In this document: positions 20,933 to 31,387 of the stretch, piece by piece | How positions within the stretch are numbered: the stretch's first letter is position 1 | Layout of the letters: every line of letters begins with the position of its first letter | The notes under the pieces: model-generated | Seen by the model: only the letters and a program-made list of their open reading frames with translations | Database searches by the model: none | What the model was told of the DNA's origin: nothing | NCBI RefSeq assembly: GCF_001661965.1 | Contig: NZ_LYWZ01000022.1 | Span: 434,001-498,000 of the forward strand | Reading direction: 5' to 3' | Length of the DNA: 64,000 nt | Source: Croceicoccus mobilis | Lineage (GTDB): Bacteria; Pseudomonadota; Alphaproteobacteria; Sphingomonadales; Sphingomonadaceae | Made by a program: the position numbers and the translations under genes

Positions 20933-21868
20933 TCAGTCGAAAAGGCTGGAAACCGAGCTTTCGTCGGCGATGCGGCGAATAGCTTCACCGATCAGCGTCG
21001 CGATCGACAGGATGCGGATGGAGGGGCACTCGCGGGCCGCTTCGGTCGCCTGGATCGTGTCGGAGATGACCAGTTCCTTGAGCGCCGATTTCTCGACACG
21101 CGCGACAGCTGCACCCGACAGCACGCCATGGGTGATATAGGCCGCAACGCTTTTCGCGCCTTCGTCCAGCAGCGCCTGCGCCGCGTTGCAAAGCGTGCCG
21201 CCCGAATCGATGATGTCGTCGATCAGGATGCAGTGGCGGCCCTTCACATCGCCGATGATGTTCATGACTTCCGATTCGCCGGGGCGGTCGCGGCGCTTGT
21301 CGACGATAGCCAGCGGCGCATTGTCGAGCCGTTTCGCCAGCGCGCGGGCGCGGACCACGCCGCCGACGTCGGGCGACACGACCATCAGATCCTGATCGCC
21401 GTAGCGCGCCTGGATGTCGGCCGCCATGGCGGGCGCGGCATAAAGATTGTCGGTCGGGATATCGAAGAAGCCCTGGATCTGCCCGGCATGCAGGTCGACG
21501 GCCAGAACGCGGTCGGCACCCGCCTCGGTGATGAGATTGGCGACCAGCTTCGCGCTGATGGGTGTGCGGGGGCCGGGCTTCCGGTCCTGCCGGGCATAGC
21601 CGAAATAGGGGACGACGGCAGTGATGCGCTTGGCCGATGCGCGCTTGAGAGCGTCGATGCCGATCAGCAGTTCCATCAGATTGTCGTTAGCCGGGAAGCT
21701 GGTCGACTGGACGATGAACACATCCTCGCCGCGCACGTTCTCATGGATTTCGACGAAGATTTCCTCGTCCGCGAAACGGCGCACGCTGGCGTCGGTGAGC
21801 GGCACCTCAAGGTAACCGGCAATGGCACGGGCGAGCGGCAGGTTGGCGTTGCCGGACATGATCTTCAT
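20933..21868 (-). CDS. prs: Ribose-phosphate pyrophosphokinase
   Basis: Makes PRPP from ribose 5-phosphate and ATP. 311 residues with [49 protein letters not shown] (flexible loop), [12 protein letters not shown] and the PRPP loop [14 protein letters not shown]. First gene of the prs-hisN-GGCT-SDR run. Confidence 0.98.
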   Translation of the reverse strand: MKIMSGNANLPLARAIAGYLEVPLTDASVRRFADEEIFVEIHENVRGEDVFIVQSTSFPANDNLMELLIGIDALKRASAKRITAVVPYFGYARQDRKPGPRTPISAKLVANLITEAGADRVLAVDLHAGQIQGFFDIPTDNLYAAPAMAADIQARYGDQDLMVVSPDVGGVVRARALAKRLDNAPLAIVDKRRDRPGESEVMNIIGDVKGRHCILIDDIIDSGGTLCNAAQALLDEGAKSVAAYITHGVLSGAAVARVEKSALKELVISDTIQATEAARECPSIRILSIATLIGEAIRRIADESSVSSLFD

Positions 21869-21991
21869 GGCGCTGATCCCTCAAACGGCTGGCATCATAG
21901 AGCCGGCGATCCGTTCCGGCCCTTTCCCGACCGGGCCTTAGCGGCAGGACCCGTGATTGCAACATGATGAAGGTAGAATAAGCTGCCGCCC

Positions 21992-22255
21992 ATGCTTTTC
22001 TGGGGGATGATCGCGATTCTCGCGCTGCTTTTGGTGCTGCGGCTGTGGCTGGGGCCGTCTTCGGGGGCGTCACCGACGCGCGAATCCCCGCCGGTCGATT
22101 CGCCAGCGCCCGAGGCTGAAGAACCCGAATTATGGACCGCCGGCGCACTGGCGCGGCTGGGGACTGAGGAAACACTGGAGGATCTCGCCGCGCAGGGCCG
22201 CGCCGATAAATTGCGCGGCCTCGGCTATCGCGGCGACATTCCGGGCGAGGATTAG
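21992..22255 (+). CDS. Small membrane-anchored protein, unknown function
   Basis: 87 residues: one N-terminal transmembrane helix (about 3-22), a Pro/Ser/Glu-rich linker, and a C-terminal LARLGTEETLEDLAAQGRADKLRGLGYRGDI segment. It is divergent from prs and abuts the convergent glpX stop. No family recognised; codon use is like neighbours, which supports a real gene. Confidence 0.6.
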   Translation: MLFWGMIAILALLLVLRLWLGPSSGASPTRESPPVDSPAPEAEEPELWTAGALARLGTEETLEDLAAQGRADKLRGLGYRGDIPGED

Positions 22256-22258
22256 GGC

Positions 22259-23236
22259 CTACACCGGCTCGCGGTGATGCTCCCCCTTGATCCAGCGCAC
22301 GGTGCGTGACGATGCGCGCATGACGACCGAATCGGTGGTCATCTTGCCGCCCTTCAGATGTTTCACGCCCGACAGCAGCGATCCGTCGGTCACGCCGGTC
22401 GCGGCGAAGATGCAGTCGCCCTTCGCCAGATCGGTAAGGTCATAGATGCGGTCAAGATCGTCGATACCCCATTTGCGGGCGCGGGCGCGTTCGTCGTCGT
22501 TCCTGAAAAGCAGCTTGCCCTTGAACTGCCCGCCGACGCAGCGCAGCGCCGCGCAGGCAAGCACGCCCTCGGGTGCGCCGCCGGAACCCATGTAGATGTC
22601 GATGGTGGTTTCGGGATTAGTGGTGGCGATCACGCCCGCCACGTCGCCATCGCCGATCAGCACGACGCCGCACCCGATTTCGCGCAGTTCCGCGATCATC
22701 TTTTCGTGGCGTGGCCGGTCGAGCACGCAGACGATGATTTCTTCGGGCTTCACGCCCTTGGCGTCGGCCACCGATTTCACGTTCTCGGTCGCGGTTTTGG
22801 TGAGGTCGATCACGCCTTCGGGATAGCCGGGGCCGACCGCGATCTTTTCCATGTAAACGTCGGGCGCGTTCAAGAGGCAGCCCTCTTCCGCGGCGGCCAG
22901 CACGGCCAGCGCGTTGGGTCCGGCCTTGGCGGTGATGGTGGTGCCTTCCAGCGGATCGAGCGCGATGTCGATTTTCGGCCCTTTGCCCGGCGCGCCGCCG
23001 ACCTTTTCGCCGATATAGAGCATCGGCGCCTCGTCGCGCTCGCCTTCGCCGATGACGACGGTTCCGTCCATGTAGAGCTCGTCGAAGGCCTTGCGCATCG
23101 CCTCGACAGCGGCGGCGTCGGCAGCCTTTTCATCGCCGCGTCCGACGAGATGCGAAGCAGCAATGGCCGCCGCCTCGGTCACGCGGACCATTTCAAGGAC
23201 GAGAACGCGATTGAGAACGTCACTGGCTTGCGGCAC
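22259..23236 (-). CDS. glpX: Class II fructose-1,6-bisphosphatase
   Basis: 325 residues of the GlpX family: VIGEGERDEAPMLYIGEKVG, DIALDPLEGTTITAKA (metal site), GDGDVAGVIA, MGSGGAPEGVLACAALRCVGG. Dephosphorylates FBP in gluconeogenesis. It follows hom by 108 bases on the same strand, the common sphingomonad order. Confidence 0.97.
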   Translation of the reverse strand: MPQASDVLNRVLVLEMVRVTEAAAIAASHLVGRGDEKAADAAAVEAMRKAFDELYMDGTVVIGEGERDEAPMLYIGEKVGGAPGKGPKIDIALDPLEGTTITAKAGPNALAVLAAAEEGCLLNAPDVYMEKIAVGPGYPEGVIDLTKTATENVKSVADAKGVKPEEIIVCVLDRPRHEKMIAELREIGCGVVLIGDGDVAGVIATTNPETTIDIYMGSGGAPEGVLACAALRCVGGQFKGKLLFRNDDERARARKWGIDDLDRIYDLTDLAKGDCIFAATGVTDGSLLSGVKHLKGGKMTTDSVVMRASSRTVRWIKGEHHREPV

Positions 23237-23344
23237 GGCTGGTCTTTCCCTTCCAACTCTATTGTTGGGTGCCGCGTTATCCGAGCCGGATCGCCTTGTC
23301 GAGCGAGGCCACGCCAGCGTCCCGCCCGGCGACGCGTTCGGCGT

Positions 23345-24715
23345 TTACTGCTTGAGGATGTGCATCACCAGCGGCGGCGCGGTCAGGCTGGGCGAACCCG
23401 ACAGCATGTCGAGCGCCTTTTCGACCGCGGCCTCCTCGCCTTCATGCGTGACCATCGAGACCAGCACCGACCCGTCGGTGCCGCCGGTGTGTTCCGCGCC
23501 CTTCTGGATCAGGCTTTCGATGGAAACGCCTGCATCGCGCATTGCGGCGGCCAGTTCGGCCAGCACGCCCGGACGGTCGGCGACGAGGAAACGCAGATAG
23601 GCCTTGCCGCTGCGATTGCCGGTTTCAGCGGGCATGGTCTTGTCGAGTTCGGCCACCGGGATCGAGAAAGGCGGATCGATCTCGCCCTCGCTGTCCCAGT
23701 AACGCGCGATGTCGATGATGTCGGCGACCACGGCAGAGGCAGTCGGACCATCGCCCGCGCCCGCGCCCTGAAACAGCAGCATGCCGGAAAAATTGCCTTC
23801 GGCCACCACCGCATTGGTCGGCCCGTCGACATGGGCGAGCGGATGGTTCTTGGGCACGAGATAGGGGTGCACGCGCTGGAAAAGGCGCGTGGTGCCGTCG
23901 TCGGCTTCCTCGACATTGGCCATGCCCAGCAGGCGAATCACGTATCCCAGCGACGCAGCCTGCGCGATGTCGGCAGCCAGGATGCGGCGCACGCCATCGG
24001 TCGAGACATTGGCGAAATCGAGCTCTGTCCCGAAAGCGATGCTGGCAAGGATCGAGAGCTTGTGCGCGGCATCGATGCCGTCGATGTCGAAGGTCGGGTC
24101 AGCCTCGGCATAGCCCATGGCCTGTGCTTCGCCCAGCACGTCGGCGAAGTCGGCCCCGGTATCCTCCATGGTGGAAAGGATATAGTTCGAGGTGCCGTTG
24201 AGGATGCCATAGACCCGCTCGATCGCATTGGCTGCCGCGCCTTCGCGCAGGCCCTTCACAATGGGGATGCCGCCAGCAACCGCCGCCTCGAACTTCAGCG
24301 CATGGCCCGCGCCTTCCGCTTCCTGCGCAAGGCCGAGACCGTGATGCGCGATCATCGCCTTGTTGGCGGTGACAAAGCTTTTGCCATTGGCGATCGCGTT
24401 CCGGGCCAGCGTCAGCGCCGGACCGTCGGACCCGCCGACGAGTTCGACCACGACATCGACATCGTCACGATTCGCCATCGCGCCCATGTCGTCTTCCCAG
24501 TCATAGCGGGAAATGTCGACGCCGCGATCCTTGCTGCGGTCACGGGCGGACACGGCCACGATCTCGATTTCACGCCCGGCGCGGCGCGCCAGCAATTCGC
24601 GATTCGTCTCAATCAGCCGAATGACCCCGGCGCCGACCGTGCCAAGACCGGCAAGGGCGATACGAAGAGGTGCAGGATGACTTGGGACGGTATCGGACAC
24701 GCTTTCAGGCTCCAT
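23345..24715 (-). CDS. hom: Homoserine dehydrogenase
   Basis: Reduces aspartate semialdehyde to homoserine for threonine and methionine synthesis. 456 residues: Rossmann start RIALAGLGTVGAGVIRLIE, VVVELVGGS, VTANKAMIAHHG, GILNGTSNYILSTME, EADPTFDIDGIDAAHKL, and a C-terminal ACT domain (RFLVADRPGVLAELAAAM) for feedback control. The ATG has no clear ribosome site; a GTG five codons in (24700) lies 9 bases after GGAG and may be the true start. Confidence 0.95.
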   Translation of the reverse strand: MEPESVSDTVPSHPAPLRIALAGLGTVGAGVIRLIETNRELLARRAGREIEIVAVSARDRSKDRGVDISRYDWEDDMGAMANRDDVDVVVELVGGSDGPALTLARNAIANGKSFVTANKAMIAHHGLGLAQEAEGAGHALKFEAAVAGGIPIVKGLREGAAANAIERVYGILNGTSNYILSTMEDTGADFADVLGEAQAMGYAEADPTFDIDGIDAAHKLSILASIAFGTELDFANVSTDGVRRILAADIAQAASLGYVIRLLGMANVEEADDGTTRLFQRVHPYLVPKNHPLAHVDGPTNAVVAEGNFSGMLLFQGAGAGDGPTASAVVADIIDIARYWDSEGEIDPPFSIPVAELDKTMPAETGNRSGKAYLRFLVADRPGVLAELAAAMRDAGVSIESLIQKGAEHTGGTDGSVLVSMVTHEGEEAAVEKALDMLSGSPSLTAPPLVMHILKQ

Positions 24716-24852
24716 CGAGGTGATGAGAAAGCGTGGCGGTTAGGCGAGAGTGAGGCGAATGGCCAGAGCGATCTTCGGTTGCAATACCGAAAACCGCCCC
24801 GGCCGGTTCATTATGTTACGCGGAAACAGACTGATCGGAAATAATATATCCG

Positions 24853-25722
24853 TCAGATATTGCGCGAACGGGCGCAGGGGCCAAGCTGCTGCACGACCAG
24901 CGCATAATCGGCGGACGCACGCTGCCGGAGCGAGGGATCCGACGAGAGCTGCGCCCCTGCCGGGAGTGTGCCGGGAAGCGCACAGGCAAGGCGATACCAC
25001 TCAAGCGTACCGGGACGCGGCGGGCGTGCATCGATTTGCACCAGCTCTCCGGTTGAAAGCCCCCAAGCGGGCGCCTGCCCCGGGCTGCGCACGACCGCGA
25101 TCGAAGCAGGCGAGCCATCCTCGGTCTTGAGGAAGATCTGCGTCTCGCCCTCTCCCGCCAGATTGCCCGGCGTATGCAGCGCATCGCGCACCCCGGTCAC
25201 CACCGGCGGCGCATCGGGAGACAGTTTTTCGGCCAGCAGGGCGCGCAGTGCCACCATGTCGAGGTCGCCCGACGGGACCTGCGCATCCGGCGTCACCAAT
25301 TGCAGTTCATCGGTCTTGCCGGGGACGGGCCGGGCGAAAAGCACGACCTCGCTACCCTTGAGCTTGGGCACGCGCCCCTTGGGCGTCAGCTTGACGTCGG
25401 CCAGATATTTGAGCTTCGCGCCCACAGGCGAACTGCCGGCGAGCAGGCTCTTGGTCTGCGCCTCGACATAGACGCGCGCATAGCCGGGATTGACCGGCCC
25501 GCTGCGTTCGGGATCAAGCTTGCTCATGCGCTTGACGGTCGCGACCACGACCATGGGCGAGGGCAGCGCCAGATCGGCGATATCGGCGTAGGTCAGCTGC
25601 GAATCACCTGCAGCCGGGACGGCCTGCTGGGCCAGCGCGCCGGTACCTGACGAAAGTGTCAGGGCAAGAGCGCCCGCCAGAATCGCAATGCGGCCGCCAT
25701 GGTGAAATGCGGAATGGAACAT
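24853..25722 (-). CDS. Secreted protein of unknown function
   Basis: 289 residues from MFHSAFHHGGRIA; the 63-residue upstream extension lacks any protein character. Signal peptide (AILAGALALTLSSGTGALAQQ) predicts periplasmic export. The mature part contains LTYADIADLALPSPMVVVATVKR and repeats of charged and Pro residues; no catalytic motif recognised. Widespread as a hypothetical in related genera as far as I can recall (uncertain). Divergent from tonB. Confidence 0.75.
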   Translation of the reverse strand: MFHSAFHHGGRIAILAGALALTLSSGTGALAQQAVPAAGDSQLTYADIADLALPSPMVVVATVKRMSKLDPERSGPVNPGYARVYVEAQTKSLLAGSSPVGAKLKYLADVKLTPKGRVPKLKGSEVVLFARPVPGKTDELQLVTPDAQVPSGDLDMVALRALLAEKLSPDAPPVVTGVRDALHTPGNLAGEGETQIFLKTEDGSPASIAVVRSPGQAPAWGLSTGELVQIDARPPRPGTLEWYRLACALPGTLPAGAQLSSDPSLRQRASADYALVVQQLGPCARSRNI

Positions 25723-26097
25723 CGAAATAGTCAGCCCCCGTGTGTATATTGAGACTCGCGCGCGAAGATCCACGCGAGAGCCATGGGCACAAGCCCTGAC
25801 ATCAAACGCGCGACTTCGTGAATCGCTCCTTAATCGACAAAGCATTTGCGAACCCCTGCCTTCGGCGTTACACCCCCAAGACAAATGGCTCGGCGCCAGA
25901 CCGGGCCGCAATAATCTTGCGCATGTTCAACGGTGAAGACGCTCCCTCGTGTCGACACCGGTAACGTGCGCCCGGTTCTACCGGCAGGGCAGGAATATGG
26001 GATCGAAATGGGGCATCTGTGCCCCATTGACATTTCATCATGAGGGCAGGCTTCTTGCAGGCCTGCTTGCGCGTGCAATTTAGGAGTGGTTTTTTGA
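25723..26097. other. 375-base divergent region upstream of tonB
   Basis: Separates the secreted-protein gene (-) from tonB (+) and should hold both promoters. The only clear structure is a perfect 9-bp inverted repeat at 26007-26028. AGGAGTGG precedes the tonB ATG. No small gene was seen. Confidence 0.55.
26007..26028. promoter_or_regulatory. 22-bp perfect inverted repeat upstream of tonB
   Basis: AATGGGGCA-TCTG-TGCCCCATT: a 9-bp palindrome with a 4-base centre, 70 bases before the tonB ATG. It lacks a T-tract, so an operator or 5' UTR hairpin is more likely than a terminator. The regulator is unknown. Confidence 0.4.
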
Positions 26098-26763
<666 letters not shown>

Positions 26764-26843
26764 TCGGGACCACATACGGGCGGGTCATCGCCAACGATTT
26801 CAAAGTTAAAGACTAAATTCTTTTAAACGAAGGAAGCTTCCGC

Positions 26844-27611
26844 ATGATCATCGACATTCTCGCCGCTGCCGCCGAAGCGCCGGCCAACAAGTTCGGCTTT
26901 GCCGAAGCGCTCGAGCAGGGCGGTTTCATCGCCTATGCCACCGTCGTCATCCTCGGCATCATGTCGTTCGGTTCGTTCTACATCCTGTTCACCAAATGGT
27001 TCGAACAGAACAAGCTGTTCCGTCAGAACCGTGAAGTGCGCACCAGCTTCTGGCGCGCGAACTCGCTGCGTGAAGGCGCTGGCCGCCTCTCGAAGAACTC
27101 GGCCTATCGCCAGATCGTCGACGACGGCCTTGCAGCTGAAGAACAGCACTCGAAGATGACCGACAGCCTCGAAGCCCATGACTGGCTGCACGGTTCGCTC
27201 GCTCGCTCGGAAGCTTCGATCAACGCGAAGCTTGCTGGTGGCCTGCCCTTCCTCGCGACCGTCGGTGCAACCGCTCCGTTCATCGGTCTGTTCGGTACCG
27301 TGGTCGGCATCTACCGCGCACTGATCAACATCGGTATCTCGGGCTCGGCCTCGATCGACAAGGTCGCAGGTCCGGTCGGTGAAGCACTGATCATGACCGC
27401 GCTCGGCCTGCTCGTCGCCGTTCCGGCCGTGCTTGCCTACAACTACCTGCAGGCTCGCAACAAGCGTATCGCCGAGCACCTGTCGGGCTTCTCGACCGAC
27501 ATCCTGGCGAACATCAACTCGAAGGGCGCAGTGAAGCCCGCCGTGACCGCAGCTCCCGCCGCCAAGGCGAAGCCGGCCACGACCGCTGCTGGCGCCCAGG
27601 TCAAGAAGTAA
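26844..27611 (+). CDS. exbB: MotA/TolQ/ExbB proton channel protein
   Basis: 255 residues with three membrane helices and the family core FLATVGATAPFIGLFGTVVGIYRALINIG and GPVGEALIMTALGLLVAVPAVLAYN. Forms the TonB motor with ExbD. GAAGGAAG ribosome site. The C-terminal tail is Ala/Lys-rich (KPAVTAAPAAKAKPATTAAG). A hairpin right after the stop may lower expression of the downstream exbD genes. Confidence 0.95.
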   Translation: MIIDILAAAAEAPANKFGFAEALEQGGFIAYATVVILGIMSFGSFYILFTKWFEQNKLFRQNREVRTSFWRANSLREGAGRLSKNSAYRQIVDDGLAAEEQHSKMTDSLEAHDWLHGSLARSEASINAKLAGGLPFLATVGATAPFIGLFGTVVGIYRALINIGISGSASIDKVAGPVGEALIMTALGLLVAVPAVLAYNYLQARNKRIAEHLSGFSTDILANINSKGAVKPAVTAAPAAKAKPATTAAGAQVKK

Positions 27612-27620
27612 GTTGCAGGT

Positions 27621-27645
27621 ACCGGGCAGGTTCGCCCTGCCCGGT
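27621..27645 (+). terminator. Hairpin between exbB and exbD
   Basis: A 10-bp perfect stem (27621-27630 with 27636-27645) with a 5-base loop sits 10 bases after the exbB stop. The T-tract is poor (CCTTCTCC), so it may be a partial terminator or an mRNA 3'-end stabiliser that sets the ExbB:ExbD ratio (inference). Confidence 0.5.
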
Positions 27646-27762
27646 CCTTCTCCACGGGCGATGACCGCCCTTCGGTGCCCGCAACAGGGTCTCGAAACAG
27701 GCATCGCCCCCGAGGACCAGGCCCGACAGTAACGGGCCGCAATGGCCAGATAGGGTAAGAGA

Positions 27763-28293
27763 ATGGCAATTTCTTCAGGCGGCGGTGGCGCCGAGACACC
27801 GATGTCGGAAATCAACACCACGCCGCTCGTGGACGTGATGTTGGTGCTCCTGATCATCTTCCTGATTGCGGTTCCGGTTGCGATCCAGTCGGTCGAACAG
27901 CTCAAGATGCCGATCCTTGTTTCCGATCCTTCGGAAGACAAGGCGGAGAATCTCCAGCTTTCGATCACTGCAACCGACGCAAACGGCATCAGCCCCGGTC
28001 AGCCCGGCTATGCCGGTGCGAGCCGTGACGGACAATGCCGCGTTTACATCAATGGTACCCCTGTCAGCTCGGACGAGCTGCAGGACACCGCGTTCAAGCG
28101 TCTGGATGCGATCGTGCAGCGCGAAGGTGGCCCCGAGGCCATCGCCGAGGATCCCGAAAAGATCCCGCAGGTGCATGTGCGTGGCGACGTGAATGCCCCG
28201 TGGAAATGCGTGGCCGGTGCGATCTTCCAGATCCAGGCGGCTGGCTATCCGACGGTCGGCTTCATTTCGACCCCGATCGATCCGAACGGCTGA
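27763..28293 (+). CDS. exbD: ExbD-family biopolymer transport protein (copy 1)
   Basis: 176 residues. N-terminal SEINTTPLVDVMLVLLIIFLIAVP with the membrane Asp that carries protons, then a periplasmic domain longer than in classical ExbD, containing one region around SRDGQCRVYINGTPV. Part of the TonB motor. It is followed 29 bases later by a second exbD. Confidence 0.93.
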   Translation: MAISSGGGGAETPMSEINTTPLVDVMLVLLIIFLIAVPVAIQSVEQLKMPILVSDPSEDKAENLQLSITATDANGISPGQPGYAGASRDGQCRVYINGTPVSSDELQDTAFKRLDAIVQREGGPEAIAEDPEKIPQVHVRGDVNAPWKCVAGAIFQIQAAGYPTVGFISTPIDPNG

Positions 28294-28322
28294 TCGCGGC
28301 TTAAGAGAAAAGGAGACCTGCC

Positions 28323-28790
28323 ATGGCAATGTCCGGAGGCAAGGACGACGGCAGCCCGATGATGGAAATGAACACGACGCCGCTTATCGACGTCATGCTC
28401 GTTCTGCTCATCATGTTCATCATCACCATCCCGGTGGCAACGCATGCGGTCAATATCGACCTGCCTGCTCCCAGCGACTCACCGTCCGATACCGTGATCG
28501 ACCCGGTGAAGAACAAGGTGATCATCACGCGCGATGATGAGATCCTTTGGAACGGCACCCCGCAGACGCAGGGTGAGCTGCTCAACACCATCCAGCAGTC
28601 GCTGCTGCTTCCCGTCGAGCCCGAACTGCAGTTCGAGCCCGAAGAGTTCGCCAGCTACGACACGACGGCTCAGGTGCTGAAGATCATCAAGGGTTCGGGC
28701 GCGACGAAGTTCGGCTTTGTCGGTAACGAACGCTACCGCATCTTCGATTCGGGTCCGAAGGAAGTGAACGCTACGCAAAGCGCGCAGTAA
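28323..28790 (+). CDS. exbD: ExbD-family biopolymer transport protein (copy 2)
   Basis: 155 residues with MEMNTTPLIDVMLVLLIMFIITIP (proton Asp kept) and a C-terminal periplasmic domain ending TKFGFVGNERYRIF. AAGGAGA ribosome site. Two unequal ExbD proteins per cluster are usual in sphingomonads and xanthomonads, where they may form heterodimers. A terminator follows. Confidence 0.93.
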   Translation: MAMSGGKDDGSPMMEMNTTPLIDVMLVLLIMFIITIPVATHAVNIDLPAPSDSPSDTVIDPVKNKVIITRDDEILWNGTPQTQGELLNTIQQSLLLPVEPELQFEPEEFASYDTTAQVLKIIKGSGATKFGFVGNERYRIFDSGPKEVNATQSAQ

Positions 28791-28818
28791 TCGCTCTTCA
28801 GATCAGCGAAACAGGAAC

Positions 28819-28847
28819 AGGGCGGGCCGCAGGGTCCGCCCTTTTTC
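28819..28847 (+). terminator. Rho-independent terminator of the tonB cluster
   Basis: Stem 28819-28825 with 28836-28842, GC-rich, followed by five T residues; about 30 bases after the second exbD stop. Confidence 0.9.
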
Positions 28848-28862
28848 GTTTGATGCTCACGG

Positions 28863-31313
28863 TCAGTCCCGCGCCTCGTCGTGCAGCGGGTCGGCCCGCA
28901 TGGCGGCAGAGGCAAGGCTTTCAGCCTCGATCAGGATTTCGTCATCCGCGCTGCCGGTCGGCGTCTTTTCGCGGCCGATGCCCACCAGAACAGGCACCGC
29001 CAGCGGACTTACACGCTCCAGCCGGACATGCACCGTCTGCTCCGCCGCGCGGTCAAGCACATCGGCCAGACGCCCGACATCGGTCATTCGCGCGCGCGCA
29101 TCCTGCCACGCCGCCTCGATCAGCACGTGATCAGGCTCATATTTCCTGAGCACATCGAAGATCAGGTCGGTCGAGAAAGTGACCTGCTTCCCGCTCTTGC
29201 GCTTTCCGGGCTGCTGGCGCTCAACCAGTCCCGCAATGACTGCCACTTCGCGAAAAGCGCGGCGCAGCAGGTGTGAATTGGTCACCCATTCGGTAAATTC
29301 ATGCGCAAGGATGTCAGGCGAGAGCAAAGATGCCGGGTCCGTGATCGGCTTAAGCCCCCAAACCGCCAGCGAATAATCATTGGCGACAAAGCCAAGCGGC
29401 CCAAGGCCACGATCCTCCATCCGCCGGGTAATGAGCATGCCAAGCGACTGGTTCGCATTCCAGCCTTCGAACGTATAGAAAACGCTATATTCCCGTTTGT
29501 CGTGCGGAAAGCTCTCGACCAATAGCTCGCCCGGCCCCGGCATCTCGCTGCGCCAGTCCTGCACCTCCAGCCATTCGCGCACGTCATCGGGAAAGCGCGC
29601 CCAGCCCGGCCGGTCGACCAGCATTGCGCGAACGCGATCGGCCAGATGGGTCGTCAACGGCATGCGCGCGCCGCCATAGCTTGGGATCATCGCCGATTTC
29701 TTGGCAGCGCGGACGATCAGCTCGACCTCCTTGATCGCCTCCACCTCCAGATCCAACCCTGCGAACTGGAAGGTGTCGCCTGGGCTGAGACTGGCCGCGA
29801 AGCGTTCCTCCACCCGCCCGAGTGAGCGGCCATTGCGAAACCGAACCGTCAGCATCTCGCCGTCGATGATTATTCCGGCGTTAAGGCGGTGACGCGCCGC
29901 GTGTTCGGGATGCGTCAAGCGCCACCAGCCACCGTCCTCACGCGTGATGCGCTTGAACCTGTCATAGGCCCGCAGCGCATAACCGCCGCTTTCAACAAAG
30001 CCGAGTACGCGGCCCCAACCCTCTGCGTCGATCCAGTTATAGGCGAGCGTCGACCGGACTTCCGACAATAGCGCGTCTTCCTGAAACGGCCCGGCACAGG
30101 CGCAGGCCATCACATGCTGCGCAAGAACGTCGAGGCCACCGGGCCGGAAATCATCGCCATCGCGAACGCCTTCCTCCACCGCGTCCAAGGCAGCCTGTGC
30201 CTCCAGAAACTCGAAGCGGTTGCCCGGCACCAGCAAGGCGCGGCTTGGCTGGTCGAGGCGATGATTGGCACGCCCGATCCGCTGCAAGAGGCGGGACGAT
30301 CCCTTGGGCGCGCCCATCTGGATCACGCAATCGATGTCGCCCCAGTCCACGCCCAGATCGAGACTGGCCGTTGCCACCAGCGCCCGCAGTTCTCCGCGCG
30401 CCATCGCGCCCTCAACCTTGCGCCGCGCCTCGACCGAAAGCGAGCCGTGATGGATGCCGATCGGCAGCGTGTCTTCGTTCGCCTCCCACAGCTTCTGGAA
30501 AATATACTCGGCCAGAAAGCGGGTATTGGTGAAGACCAGCGTCGTCTTGTTCGCGCGGATCTGCTCCATGATCTGCGGCACCGCCCATGTCGCGGCATGC
30601 CCGCCCCAGGGAACGCGCTCCTCCTCGGGCAAGAGGATCGTGACATCGGGCGGAGCGCCCGCCTCGCCGGTGACATGACGGACCGTGTCAATCTCGCCCC
30701 ACGGTGCCAGCCAGCCGCGATAGGCTTCGGCATCGGAAACCGTCGCCGACAGTCCGATACTGCGCATCCCCGGCGCAAGGCCCCGTAGCCGGGACAACGC
30801 CAACATCAAGAGATCGCCCCGCTTTCCGGTCGCGAAGGCATGGAGTTCGTCGATCACCACGCGCTGCAGCCCGGCAAACATCTCCGCCGCCTCTGGGTAA
30901 GAGATCAGCAGCGAGAGCGATTCCGGAGTGGTGAGCAGCACATGCGGCGGCTTCGCCCGCTGGCGCTTTTTCCGGTCAGAGGGGGTATCGCCGCTGCGGG
31001 TCTCGATCCGGATGGGCAGGCCCATCTCCTCCACGGGCACCAGCAGATTACGCTTCACATCGGTGGCAAGCGCCTTCAGCGGCGAAACATAGAGCGTGTG
31101 GAGGCCATCTCCTGGCGGCCCCTCCCCCAGTCTCTCCGGACTGAAAGCGGCAAGGGTCGGCAGGAAACCCGCCAGCGTCTTGCCTGCGCCCGTATCGGCG
31201 GTCAGCAAGGCGTGCGCGCCAGCATCGTCGGCGTCCAGCATCTCTGCCTGATGGCGACGGATGCGCCAGTCGCGCTCTTCAAACCAGCGCTCGATCGTTG
31301 CGGGAATCGCCAT
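28863..31313 (-). CDS. Lhr-like DEXH helicase, ligase-associated type
   Basis: 816 residues from MAIPATIERWFEERDWRIRRHQ; the extra 17 upstream codons are unlikely. Motif I TADTGAGKT, Ia PLKALATDVK, II DELHAF, III SATV, V SLDLGVDWGDIDCVIQMG, VI QRIGRANHR. Length and N-terminus match the helicase of the ligase-associated DNA damage response cluster rather than the 1500-residue Lhr. The partner ligase, exonuclease and PdeM genes are not adjacent, so its role in DNA repair is by homology only. Confidence 0.9.
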   Translation of the reverse strand: MAIPATIERWFEERDWRIRRHQAEMLDADDAGAHALLTADTGAGKTLAGFLPTLAAFSPERLGEGPPGDGLHTLYVSPLKALATDVKRNLLVPVEEMGLPIRIETRSGDTPSDRKKRQRAKPPHVLLTTPESLSLLISYPEAAEMFAGLQRVVIDELHAFATGKRGDLLMLALSRLRGLAPGMRSIGLSATVSDAEAYRGWLAPWGEIDTVRHVTGEAGAPPDVTILLPEEERVPWGGHAATWAVPQIMEQIRANKTTLVFTNTRFLAEYIFQKLWEANEDTLPIGIHHGSLSVEARRKVEGAMARGELRALVATASLDLGVDWGDIDCVIQMGAPKGSSRLLQRIGRANHRLDQPSRALLVPGNRFEFLEAQAALDAVEEGVRDGDDFRPGGLDVLAQHVMACACAGPFQEDALLSEVRSTLAYNWIDAEGWGRVLGFVESGGYALRAYDRFKRITREDGGWWRLTHPEHAARHRLNAGIIIDGEMLTVRFRNGRSLGRVEERFAASLSPGDTFQFAGLDLEVEAIKEVELIVRAAKKSAMIPSYGGARMPLTTHLADRVRAMLVDRPGWARFPDDVREWLEVQDWRSEMPGPGELLVESFPHDKREYSVFYTFEGWNANQSLGMLITRRMEDRGLGPLGFVANDYSLAVWGLKPITDPASLLSPDILAHEFTEWVTNSHLLRRAFREVAVIAGLVERQQPGKRKSGKQVTFSTDLIFDVLRKYEPDHVLIEAAWQDARARMTDVGRLADVLDRAAEQTVHVRLERVSPLAVPVLVGIGREKTPTGSADDEILIEAESLASAAMRADPLHDEARD

Positions 31314-31387
31314 GCCTGTGACCAACCCATAGCAGGCGGATCGGTTCACGGCGCGGGTTCGCATAATGGCCCCGCTACATAATTAAA

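Noticed and set aside
22358-24844. 828-codon plus-strand open frame over glpX/hom
   Set aside because: Shadow of GC3-rich minus-strand genes; amino-acid composition is His/Arg/Gly-rich and unlike a protein.
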